DNA from: Candidatus Profundicultor aquiphilus
GTDB taxonomy: Bacteria; Atribacterota; Atribacteria; Atribacterales; Caldatribacteriaceae
Reading direction: 5' to 3'
Length of the DNA stretch: 10,134 bases
Assembly: GCA_013314795.1 (NCBI GenBank)
Contig: JABUEZ010000057.1
Coordinates: 1-10,134, forward strand
The notes beneath the pieces were generated by a model. It worked only from the letters and a program-made list of their open reading frames with translations. It searched no databases and was not told the origin of the DNA. This document shows positions 1-6,677 of this stretch, piece by piece (within the stretch, counting starts at the first letter, position 1; every line of letters begins with the position of its first letter). Made by a program: the position numbers and the translations under genes.

Positions 1-616
1 CCCGAAAATTAAGAAGACTCAACCAGTCTTTTTTCTCTTTCTCCGCTCGGGGCACCACCAGCAACGTTCTATCCACCGCGAAAAGGAGAAGAAGCAAAAA
101 AGAAACAAGAGCGGAAACAAGATACAGTACCCTCCAGGAAATACCCTGACTCAGGAAAAAACCCATCAAAAATGGACCACTTGCTGCCCCCAGCCCAAAA
201 GAAATCTGGCTTATATTCAATGCATACCCTTCTTCTCCGGTAAAAACTCTGGAGACAAGACCAGTAAGAGGAGCCTCACAGAACCCCCCTCCAAAACCCA
301 AGAGCAACATTCCCCATTTGATGGTGGAAAAACGATCAGCAAGACTCACAGTAGAAAATCCTATCAAGAGAAAAAGCTGACTCAAAACCAGAACCCATTT
401 TGCCCCCACCAGGTCTGAGAGAATACCACTGCTGAAGGTAATGAGAACATAGGAGAAATAATACAGAGAAAAGAGCTGTCCCCCTTCGGATGGCGAAATC
501 CCAAAGCGATTCAACCATTCAGGAAGCACAGCCCCGGTGAGAACCATTGAAAGGGCCAAAAAATAAAAGGCAACGGTAACTAAGAAATAGAGCTTTTGCC
601 GTACCTTTCTCTCCAT
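1..616 (-). CDS. MFS transporter, N-terminal half (runs off left edge)
   Basis: This reading frame has no stop from ATG at 616 to the window edge, giving 205 residues of a protein that continues outside. The start is preceded by a Shine-Dalgarno-like AGGGGAG about 9 bases upstream. Hydrophobic segments recur at about residues 8-30, 45-65, 73-92, 98-118, 131-154 and 159-180, followed by a charged stretch (RAEKEKKDW). This is the six-helix first half and central loop of a 12-helix major facilitator protein. The loop between helices 2 and 3 carries GILSDLVGAKW, a match to MFS motif A (GxLaDxxGxkx). It is the last visible gene of the sorC-pfkB-mtlD-E1 operon, 61 bases after the E1 stop, so it probably imports the operon's substrate or exports a product. 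The substrate cannot be read from the sequence. The family call is secure; the role is inferred. Confidence 0.85.
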   Translation of the reverse strand, partial: MERKVRQKLYFLVTVAFYFLALSMVLTGAVLPEWLNRFGISPSEGGQLFSLYYFSYVLITFSSGILSDLVGAKWVLVLSQLFLLIGFSTVSLADRFSTIKWGMLLLGFGGGFCEAPLTGLVSRVFTGEEGYALNISQISFGLGAASGPFLMGFFLSQGISWRVLYLVSALVSFLLLLLFAVDRTLLVVPRAEKEKKDWLSLLNFR

Positions 617-632
617 AATTGAAGCTCCCCTT

Positions 633-669
633 TGGCCCTGTAAGGTCAGGAAACTCCATCACAGGGCCA
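633..669 (-). repeat. Inverted repeat / hairpin between E1 gene and MFS gene
   Basis: TGGCCCTGT at 633-641 and ACAGGGCCA at 661-669 are perfect 9-base inverted arms separated by 19 bases, lying just after the E1 stop codon and just before the MFS ribosome binding site. No T-run follows on the minus strand, so it is not a classical intrinsic terminator. It could be an mRNA-processing or stabilising stem that gives the E1 and MFS messages different levels, or a protein-binding palindrome. Confidence 0.5.
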
Positions 670-677
670 GCATATCA

Positions 678-2687
678 CTATCTTACCAGTTGCTTGACAG
701 CTTGCACCACATCCTGTACCTGAGGAATATAATTATCCTCCAGGTATCGGCTACAGGGAACCGGAGCATCGTAAGCCCCCAGACGCACGATAGGGGCATC
801 CAGATAATCAAAGGCATGCTCCATAATTTGCATCCCAATTTCTGCTCCCGCTCCGCCAGTGCGGCACCCTTCATAGACGATAACCACTCTATTGGTCTTC
901 CGGACCGACTGACAGATGGTCTCGATATCCAGAGGAAGAAGTGTCCTGGGATCAACCACTTCCACCTCTATCCCTTCCTGGGAAAGAAGTTGAGCTGCTT
1001 CCAGAGCCACAAGCAGCATACGGGAATAGGCAATCACCGTCACATCCCGGCCTTTTCTTTTTATATCTGCCACGCCAATGGGAATGATGTATTCTCCTTC
1101 CGGCAGGGGACCCTTGGTGTTGTAAAGCATCTTATGTTCTATAAAGAGAATGGGGTTATCTTCTCGAATCGCCGCTTTCAACAATCCCTTGGCATCAAAG
1201 GGGGTTCCCGGCATCACCACTTTTAATCCAGGGGCATGCAAAAACCAGGCTTCCAGACTCTGGGCATGCTGTGCACCCGAAGAGCGCCCACACCCACCTT
1301 CGGTACGGATCACCATGGGAACACGGGCTTTCCCACCAAACATGTACCGAATCTTGGCCCCCTGGTTCACCAGCTGGTCCATAGCCAGAGTGAGAAAATC
1401 AATATACATGATCTCTCCCACAGGACGTAAACCGGTTATTGCCGAACCCACGCAGCAACCCACTACAGCCGCTTCAGAAATGGGGGTATTCCGCACCCGT
1501 TCCCCTCCGAATTCCTGCCACAACCCCCTCGTTACACCGTAAGCTCCTCCATAAAGCCCTATATCTTCTCCAATGAGCACCACATTTTCATCGCGCAACA
1601 TTTCCTCCCGGAGCGCTTCATTCAGAGCATCCCGGTAAGTCACAACTCGCATCGAGTCTGGATTACCCATCTCCTCAATGGTTTTAACCACTTTTGTCCC
1701 CTTCCGCCGTTCAATTTCCGCAAAGTCTTCTTCCACATAGACATCTTTGGTGATTTCTTCCAGTGGCGGATAAGGGCTTTTTTCGGCAAAAACGACTGCT
1801 TCTTCAACTTCCTTTTCCACTTCCTCCTCAATTCTTCGAAGGTCTTCCTCCAGAGCATTCCCGCTCTCCACAAGCCATTTCCGGTACCGCTTGATGGCAT
1901 CCCTTTCCTTCCACTGTTTTTCCTCTTCTTTGGTCCGATAGACCCGGGGGTCATTTTTGGAATGCCCCAGATACCGATAGGTCTTACACTCGATGAGAGT
2001 GGGCCCCTCCCCCCGACGAGCTCGTTCTGCGGCCTGTTCCACCGCCTCTTTCACTGCCAGAACATCCATCCCATCGACCACTACTCCCGGAATTCCATAA
2101 GCCTGAGCACGTTCGGCGATATCCTGAATGGGAAACGCTTCTCTGACCGGTGTGGACATGGCATAGAGATTGTTTTCGCACACAAAAATTACCGGTAATT
2201 TCCACACCGCGGCCAGATTCACCGCTTCATGAAAAGCGCCGGTATTCACGGCCCCATCCCCAAAGAAACACACTGTGACTTTGCCACTCTTCCTATATTT
2301 GGCCGTAAGGCCTGAACCAACTGCAATGGGAATCCCACCGCCGACAATCCCGTTGGCTCCCAGGTTAAAAGCATTGAGATCCGCAATATGAAGCGAACCG
2401 CCTTTCCCCTTACAGTACCCATCGATTTTCCCATACAACTCGGCCATCATTTTGTCGAGTGTCGCACCCTTGGCAATGCAGTGACCATGCCCCCGATGGG
2501 TAGAAGTGATGTAATCATCAGGACGAATCCCATGGCATGCACCCACTGCCACAGCCTCCTCACCAATATAGAGATGGGTTGTTCCCCGAATCTTGTCCTG
2601 ACTGAAGAGATCACTCACGGTTTCTTCAAAACGGCGGATCCGCAGCATATCCCTATACATGGCTAAAAGTTTTTCTCTATTTTCCAT
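678..2687 (-). CDS. Thiamine-diphosphate 2-oxoacid (or acetoin-type) dehydrogenase E1, fused alpha and beta subunits
   Basis: The protein of 669 residues is a head-to-tail fusion of E1 alpha and E1 beta. Alpha (about 1-310) shows the RGHGHCIAKG segment, KGKGGSLHI, and the thiamine-diphosphate motif GDGAVNTG...ENN (about 143-173). Beta (from about 346) starts with its own natural Met (MRVVTYRDAL) and continues with LIGEDIGLYGG, the TPISEAA glutamate region, SGAQHAQSLEAWF and the typical ending YDAPVPCSRYLEDNYIP. The family decarboxylates a 2-oxoacid, or cleaves acetoin, and passes the acyl group to a lipoyl E2. No E2 or E3 is in this window. I chose ATG 2687 over upstream in-frame ATGs (2714, 2711, 2705) because GGAGGTG sits 5 bases before it. 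The gene follows the MtlD-like gene by 41 bases. Substrate could be pyruvate, a branched oxoacid, acetoin or something operon-specific. Confidence 0.9.
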   Translation of the reverse strand: MENREKLLAMYRDMLRIRRFEETVSDLFSQDKIRGTTHLYIGEEAVAVGACHGIRPDDYITSTHRGHGHCIAKGATLDKMMAELYGKIDGYCKGKGGSLHIADLNAFNLGANGIVGGGIPIAVGSGLTAKYRKSGKVTVCFFGDGAVNTGAFHEAVNLAAVWKLPVIFVCENNLYAMSTPVREAFPIQDIAERAQAYGIPGVVVDGMDVLAVKEAVEQAAERARRGEGPTLIECKTYRYLGHSKNDPRVYRTKEEEKQWKERDAIKRYRKWLVESGNALEEDLRRIEEEVEKEVEEAVVFAEKSPYPPLEEITKDVYVEEDFAEIERRKGTKVVKTIEEMGNPDSMRVVTYRDALNEALREEMLRDENVVLIGEDIGLYGGAYGVTRGLWQEFGGERVRNTPISEAAVVGCCVGSAITGLRPVGEIMYIDFLTLAMDQLVNQGAKIRYMFGGKARVPMVIRTEGGCGRSSGAQHAQSLEAWFLHAPGLKVVMPGTPFDAKGLLKAAIREDNPILFIEHKMLYNTKGPLPEGEYIIPIGVADIKRKGRDVTVIAYSRMLLVALEAAQLLSQEGIEVEVVDPRTLLPLDIETICQSVRKTNRVVIVYEGCRTGGAGAEIGMQIMEHAFDYLDAPIVRLGAYDAPVPCSRYLEDNYIPQVQDVVQAVKQLVR

Positions 2688-2692
2688 AAAGA

Positions 2693-2699
2693 CACCTCC
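2693..2699 (-). promoter_or_regulatory. Ribosome binding site deciding the E1 start
   Basis: GGAGGTG on the minus strand lies 5 bases before ATG 2687. The longer in-frame starts at 2714 and 2711 would place this motif inside the coding region and lack a comparable site, so 2687 is preferred. Confidence 0.75.
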
Positions 2700-2728
2700 G
2701 TCCATTTTCATCAAATGCTTGAATTGCG

Positions 2729-3910
2729 CTACTGGGCTTTCTTGCGCAACCAGAAATAATAAAAAGAGACTATTTCTTTACCCACTTCGCTCTCTGGATC
2801 AAGAGCGCACACCTCTTTGATGACCTCTGTTACCCCTTTCCTGGCAACCATCTCCTGCAATATCACCGCTTCGGGGTCGCCGGAAAAGTCATAGTGGAGG
2901 GCTGCCCCACAGGCCATGGCAATCGAACGCGGGAAAACCCCCTGCGAAAGACAGAGGTGAATCCCTCCCACCAGCCTATCTCCTGGTTTTAGCTTCCGGA
3001 GTGGCTCTCGTCCCACCCGCTCTACCGTATCCATCAGAGCCGGATTGGCAAAACGTTCCTTGAGGTCTTTCACCATCTCTTCTGTCTCGGCACGGTCGAG
3101 GGTAGGATACTTACGGAATAGAGCAAGGGTAATCTCCCCCCACACCCCATTCAGAATCCCTTCAATTTCCTGATCGGCAACGGCTTCGTGAATATAGGCA
3201 TATCTTTTCAAGTACCCCACATAGGCCAGAGTGGCATGACCCAGGTTGTGAAGAAAAAGTTTTTTATCCACTTCCGCTTGAAAATTACTGACCGGTTTCA
3301 ATCCTGAAACGGGGGGAACTGGTCCCTTTATCGCCCCAACATCAAAAGGAAGTTTGTGATAGGATTCGGCCACCATAAAGAGCGGATCTTTGACTCCATA
3401 TCGTTCTCCGATAACTGGAACCATTCTGGCCACCACAGTCCCCACAAATCCAACTTTTTGCTGGCAGAAGTCTTTCGCCAGAGACGACAGATACATTTCC
3501 ACTTCCTGACGCAGTAAGGTTGGAGCGTCTTTCAGGTTCTCACAGAGAAATATATTGAGAAATTGAGGGTTGGTCTTGGATCGCTTTTCAATCCCCCAAG
3601 CCAAAGTTCGAGCAATCAACTTCAGATTTTTTACCCCCACCGCTGTAAAAACGATCTCTGCCCCAGCAACTGCATCGCTCACTCGGTCCTCTTCCTCACT
3701 TGAGAGCGCTTCAACACCATCGATCAATAGATCACGAGCCGTTCCGTCTTTATCCAGCAGTCTCAACGGATAACATCCCCGTTCGTTAAGAAGCCTCACC
3801 AGTTCCTGATTGGCTTCTACAAAGATTGTCCGGAAGCCGGATTCCCAGAGAAGATGTCCAATAAAACCCCGTCCAATGTTGCCAGCTCCAAACTGTACCC
3901 CGTACTTCAT
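2729..3910 (-). CDS. mtlD: Mannitol-1-phosphate 5-dehydrogenase-like polyol-phosphate dehydrogenase
   Basis: This is a 393-residue member of the long-chain polyol dehydrogenase superfamily, close to the usual MtlD length of about 382. The N-terminal FGAGNIGRGFIG (residues 7-18) is the MtlD-type dinucleotide loop and differs from the GxGAFHRAH type of UxuB, UxaB and mannitol 2-dehydrogenase. The acidic FVEAN after strand 2 fits NAD use. KLFLHNLGH (about 217-225) gives the superfamily catalytic pattern K-x4-N-x2-H. MtlD oxidises mannitol 1-phosphate to fructose 6-phosphate in the cytoplasm; the sugar here may differ. ATG 3910 is preferred over 3931 because GGGGGA lies about 7 bases upstream and this start avoids a 17-base overlap with the kinase gene, leaving a 4-base gap. 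No PTS mannitol enzyme II is visible, so the phosphorylated substrate must come from the neighbouring kinase or elsewhere. Confidence 0.85.
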   Translation of the reverse strand: MKYGVQFGAGNIGRGFIGHLLWESGFRTIFVEANQELVRLLNERGCYPLRLLDKDGTARDLLIDGVEALSSEEEDRVSDAVAGAEIVFTAVGVKNLKLIARTLAWGIEKRSKTNPQFLNIFLCENLKDAPTLLRQEVEMYLSSLAKDFCQQKVGFVGTVVARMVPVIGERYGVKDPLFMVAESYHKLPFDVGAIKGPVPPVSGLKPVSNFQAEVDKKLFLHNLGHATLAYVGYLKRYAYIHEAVADQEIEGILNGVWGEITLALFRKYPTLDRAETEEMVKDLKERFANPALMDTVERVGREPLRKLKPGDRLVGGIHLCLSQGVFPRSIAMACGAALHYDFSGDPEAVILQEMVARKGVTEVIKEVCALDPESEVGKEIVSFYYFWLRKKAQ

Positions 3911-3914
3911 TACT

Positions 3915-4856
3915 TTATCCCCCAACTTCATGCCGTCTCATAAAAGCCAGAACCTCTTCCAGAGTCCCCACACCCTCAGTGGCACCCATCTTCTGGACAC
4001 ACATCGCTCCACAGGCATTGGCAAAACGCCCCACCTCGTAGAGATCCCATCCTTTCAGATAGCCGGTGAGGAATCCTGCCGCAAAGGCATCACCTGCACC
4101 GGTACCGTCCACTGCCTGTACCTGAAAAGGAGGTACGACAATTTTTTCTTTCTCGGTCATAATAAAACTACCCTCTTCACCCATCTTGATCGCCACTATT
4201 GTTATTCCAAAATCAAGGAAAAATCGCGCTATTTCGACAAGGTTTGTCTTTCCGGAAATTCGCGACGATTCGTCCCGGTTGGAGATGAAAATATCAACAT
4301 ACGGCAAAACCGGTTCAATGGTGGCCAGCCACTTGCCGGTATCATCCCAGGCCGTATCCAAAGAGGTCGTCACCCCAAAGGATTTTGCTCGCCGAAAGAG
4401 AAGGGCGGTCTCTTCTCCATCAAATCCAGGCATGAGAAAACTTCCAGCAACATGGATTACCTGTACATCCCTTAAGAATTCATCCGGTACATCCTGCGCC
4501 CGAAGGCGGGAGTTGGTTCCGGGATAGTGGAGAAAAGTTCGTTCACCAGCTGTGTCAAGAATGACCATGGTAGCCGAGGTATGATAGACATCATCCAAAA
4601 CCACTCCCCGCGCATCCACTCCGTGTCGCTCTAAAGATCGGATTACCACCTCACCCAGGTCATCTCGTCCAACCTTTCCTATCACTCTCACTTCTTCTCC
4701 CAGCTTCCGCAACACCACCCCGGTATTGTGGGCACATCCACCGACATGGAGTTCCATCTCCGGAACAAGCATCAATTTTCCCTTCTCCGGGAAACGGTCA
4801 ATGGGTCGACCGATGAGATCTGCAACCAGAATTCCCACACAGGTTATCTTTGCCAT
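3915..4856 (-). CDS. PfkB/ribokinase-family carbohydrate kinase
   Basis: The protein has 313 residues, a normal length for the family. The first signature region is HVGGCAHNTGVVLRKLG (about 37-53), with the double glycine that closes over the sugar. The middle has SNRDE (192-196), equivalent to the PNxxE motif. The second signature is VDGTGAGDAFAAGFLTG (249-265), with D256 as the expected catalytic base and the GAGD anion hole. It transfers phosphate from ATP to a sugar, sugar alcohol or sugar phosphate. It starts 3 bases after the SorC stop with GGGAGAGGG upstream and ends 4 bases before the MtlD-like gene, so the three are clearly co-transcribed. Context suggests it makes the substrate of the dehydrogenase (polyol kinase) or acts on its product (fructose 6-phosphate to fructose 1,6-bisphosphate). 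A 2-keto-3-deoxygluconate kinase role is a third possibility. Specificity is unresolved. Confidence 0.9.
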   Translation of the reverse strand: MAKITCVGILVADLIGRPIDRFPEKGKLMLVPEMELHVGGCAHNTGVVLRKLGEEVRVIGKVGRDDLGEVVIRSLERHGVDARGVVLDDVYHTSATMVILDTAGERTFLHYPGTNSRLRAQDVPDEFLRDVQVIHVAGSFLMPGFDGEETALLFRRAKSFGVTTSLDTAWDDTGKWLATIEPVLPYVDIFISNRDESSRISGKTNLVEIARFFLDFGITIVAIKMGEEGSFIMTEKEKIVVPPFQVQAVDGTGAGDAFAAGFLTGYLKGWDLYEVGRFANACGAMCVQKMGATEGVGTLEEVLAFMRRHEVGG

Positions 4857-4859
4857 ACT

Positions 4860-5813
4860 CTATCCCTCTCCCTTCTCATATTCCACAATTTTAAGTGCTG
4901 TCAGTTCATCGGTAATGAGAATCTTGATGTACCCCCCACGCAAAGCCCCCAGAATTGCCTCCACCTTATTGAGTCCTCCAGCAATCCCGATGACGTTCTG
5001 CATCCTTTTTACATCCTCCAAGGGAATAGCCACCGTTCGGCGGTGTAAAGGTGTATCCACAATATTCCCCCAGACATCATAGAACTGCCCTACGATATCT
5101 CCCACTGCCCCTTTCTGCCTCAGGAGTTCCCACTCGTGGTAATCGATAAATCCAGTAAGAGAATAGATGGAATACCGCGCATCCACGGTTCCAATCCCTA
5201 CCAAAGACCACTTGGCCTGGCGGGCAAGGTCCAGAGTCCGACGATTGATCCGCTCGTTGAGATAAAAATTCCTCACCTCTTCACTCTCCACCACTGCTGG
5301 GGCATAAAGGTAATAACACTCACCTTCAAAAATTGAGGCGAGTTTCTCGCCAATGGTATAGGGATTGAGGGAAGCAGACGAGGTGAGTCCTCCCACCAGA
5401 GTGACGAATTTGAGGTTCTTTACCTCTGCTCTTTTGATAGAAAGTGCTACCTGTTTCAGAGTTCTCCCCCAGGCAATTCCCACCAGGTCCCCGTCTCGCA
5501 AAACCCGCTCCAGATACCAGGCACCAGCCCGACCCAAGCTTTCAAAAATGGTCTCCTGAGAAGGCACAGGCACCACCAGAACGTCTTTGAGGGTAGGGAA
5601 AAACCGAGAAAGCTGTCTTTCAACTTCAAGGCAACTCCGATAAGGCGAAGCAATGGAAATTTTTACAATGCCTCTTTTCTGGGCCTTGTCGACCAGGCGG
5701 GCCACCTTGGGTTGGGAAATCCCCAGATACGAAGCAATTGCTCCCTGAGTCATTCCCTCTACAAAGTGAAGCCACGCCACCCGGGTCATTAATTCCAGGT
5801 CATCTTCATCCAT
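4860..5813 (-). CDS. SorC-family sugar-responsive transcriptional regulator
   Basis: A protein of 317 residues with a helix-turn-helix near the N terminus (about 20-48: MTQGAIASYLGISQPKVARL) followed by a SorC sugar-binding domain. Diagnostic stretches are VGIAWGRTLKQVA (about 111-123), FVTLVGGLTSS, GAVGDIVGQFYD (235-246) and the C-terminal IAGGLNKVEAILGALRGGY with LITDELTA (about 277-306). Members such as SorC, DeoR and CggR bind phosphorylated sugars, which usually relieves repression. It is the first gene of the five-gene operon, with its own promoter and palindromes immediately upstream, so it most likely controls itself and the kinase, dehydrogenase, E1 and transporter genes. ATG 5813 has AGGA 8 bases upstream. 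The ligand is unknown; the phosphorylated product of the PfkB or MtlD-like step is a sensible guess. Confidence 0.92.
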   Translation of the reverse strand: MDEDDLELMTRVAWLHFVEGMTQGAIASYLGISQPKVARLVDKAQKRGIVKISIASPYRSCLEVERQLSRFFPTLKDVLVVPVPSQETIFESLGRAGAWYLERVLRDGDLVGIAWGRTLKQVALSIKRAEVKNLKFVTLVGGLTSSASLNPYTIGEKLASIFEGECYYLYAPAVVESEEVRNFYLNERINRRTLDLARQAKWSLVGIGTVDARYSIYSLTGFIDYHEWELLRQKGAVGDIVGQFYDVWGNIVDTPLHRRTVAIPLEDVKRMQNVIGIAGGLNKVEAILGALRGGYIKILITDELTALKIVEYEKGEG

Positions 5814-5816
5814 AGA

Positions 5817-5837
5817 ATTATTCCTAATGAGAATAAT
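5817..5837. promoter_or_regulatory. Candidate operator palindrome over the sorC ribosome binding site
   Basis: ATTATTC (5817-5823), 7-base spacer, GAATAAT (5831-5837) form perfect 7-base inverted arms. On the minus strand this sits just downstream of the predicted transcription start and covers the AGGA of the sorC gene. It could be an operator for autoregulation by SorC, or an mRNA hairpin hiding the ribosome binding site. Its AT richness weakens it somewhat as evidence. Confidence 0.45.
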
Positions 5838-5848
5838 ATTTCAAATAT

Positions 5849-5876
5849 ATTGTACAAATAAAGGTAGAAAAATCAA
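5849..5876 (-). promoter_or_regulatory. Predicted sigma-A promoter of the sorC operon
   Basis: On the minus strand TTGATT (5876-5871) and TACAAT (5854-5849) are separated by 16 bases, resembling -35 and -10 hexamers. Transcription would start near 5842, giving a leader of about 28 bases before the sorC ATG. The surrounding gap 5814-5905 is clearly more AT-rich than the flanking genes. Confidence 0.5.
5850..5857. promoter_or_regulatory. TTGTACAA palindrome overlapping the -10 box
   Basis: A perfect 8-base palindrome overlapping the predicted -10 hexamer of the sorC operon. A repressor bound here would block RNA polymerase directly. A protein bound to this site and to 5817-5837 would touch sites whose centres lie about 27 bases apart, on either side of the start point. 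Function is inferred from position only. Confidence 0.35.
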
Positions 5877-5889
5877 TAACTTCAATAAC
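5873..5889. repeat. Tandem direct repeat TCAATAAC at the -35 region
   Basis: TCAATAAC occurs at 5873-5880 and again at 5882-5889 with a 9-base period, overlapping and lying just upstream of the predicted -35 box of sorC. It may be a pair of half-sites for a regulator, or simple sequence in an AT-rich spacer. Confidence 0.3.
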
Positions 5890-5905
5890 AAAGAATAAAT
5901 TTTCG

Positions 5906-6640
5906 CTATTTCCCTGAGGCGATGGCCAGTACCCGAACTGTTGCGCATCCTGCCTCTTTGAGGATCTTACTCAAAGCATCCACCGTGGCTCGAGAAGTCA
6001 AAACATCGTCAATAACAAGAACACGACTACCCTGAAAAGGTGTTGGCCGTATTATCCGGAAGGCATTCTGGACGTTCTTGCGCCGTTCCCGAAGGCTTAG
6101 ACCCACCTGGGGGACGGTGTGTTTCCATCGGACAACGGCCTTTTCTAAAAGGGGAATCCCGAATCGGGCGCTCAAACCTCGAGCGAGAAGTAATGTCTGG
6201 TTAAATCCCCGTTCCTTCAACCGTTTTGGATGTAAAGGCACCGGCAAAATATAATCGACATCCCGCAAAAAGGGATGGTCCTCCATGTATTCAGCCAATA
6301 AATTGACAAAAAAGGGGGCAAATGAAAGCACTCCCTGATACTTCAGAGCATGGATACATTCTCGAATTGGGGTTTCATAGAGTGTTACGGCTCTCGCTTC
6401 ATCGAAGTGGAACGAAAAACTCCGACAACGCCGGCAGAACAAAATATTCCCTCCAGCAACGGGTCTCCCACAACGAACGCAAAACGGGGTTCTCAAGAAA
6501 GAAATCCTCGAAAGACAGTGTTCACAGAGAGGAGAACCGGACGAGGAGGAAACGTAGCGGAAACACACCACGCAATGCTGAGGCAGGAAAAAATTAAATA
6601 AACCCTCGGCAAGGTCTACATTATCGTTTCCATACACCAT
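5906..6640 (-). CDS. comF: ComF-family phosphoribosyltransferase-like protein with zinc fingers
   Basis: The protein has 244 residues, typical of ComF/GntX. The N-terminal third holds eight cysteines in four pairs: C23/C26, C39/C42, C54/C57 (CVRCGRP) and C69/C72 (CRRC), which should bind zinc. ALKYQG (about 98-103) and VPLHPKRLKERGFNQ (about 134-148) are the usual ComF landmarks. The phosphoribosyltransferase loop is VLVIDDVLTSRAT (207-219). ComF in competent bacteria helps bring single-stranded DNA through the membrane from the cytoplasmic side, but many non-competent bacteria carry homologues of unknown role. The loop has arginine where TTGAT normally has glycine, which is unusual. The gene begins 37 bases after tenA without an obvious strong ribosome binding site, so the start is less certain than the family. 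No other competence genes are in the window. Confidence 0.88.
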   Translation of the reverse strand: MVYGNDNVDLAEGLFNFFLPQHCVVCFRYVSSSSGSPLCEHCLSRISFLRTPFCVRCGRPVAGGNILFCRRCRSFSFHFDEARAVTLYETPIRECIHALKYQGVLSFAPFFVNLLAEYMEDHPFLRDVDYILPVPLHPKRLKERGFNQTLLLARGLSARFGIPLLEKAVVRWKHTVPQVGLSLRERRKNVQNAFRIIRPTPFQGSRVLVIDDVLTSRATVDALSKILKEAGCATVRVLAIASGK

Positions 6641-6677
6641 TGAACACTGATCTTTTCAAGCAAAGTTTAGCACACTT

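Noticed and set aside
690..1226. Plus-strand frame of 178 codons opposite the E1 beta region
   Set aside because: Antisense shadow of a well-conserved E1 beta domain; histidine-rich, unnatural composition.
2729..3910. Fructuronate or tagaturonate reductase (UxuB/UxaB) instead of MtlD
   Set aside because: The N-terminal loop is FGAGNIGRGFIG, the MtlD form, not the GxGAFHRAH form of the uronate reductases and mannitol 2-dehydrogenases.
3810..4475. Long plus-strand open frame of 221 codons opposite the kinase and dehydrogenase genes
   Set aside because: It is antisense to two clearly recognised genes, its composition is rich in arginine, serine and histidine as expected of a shadow frame, and it has no family match.
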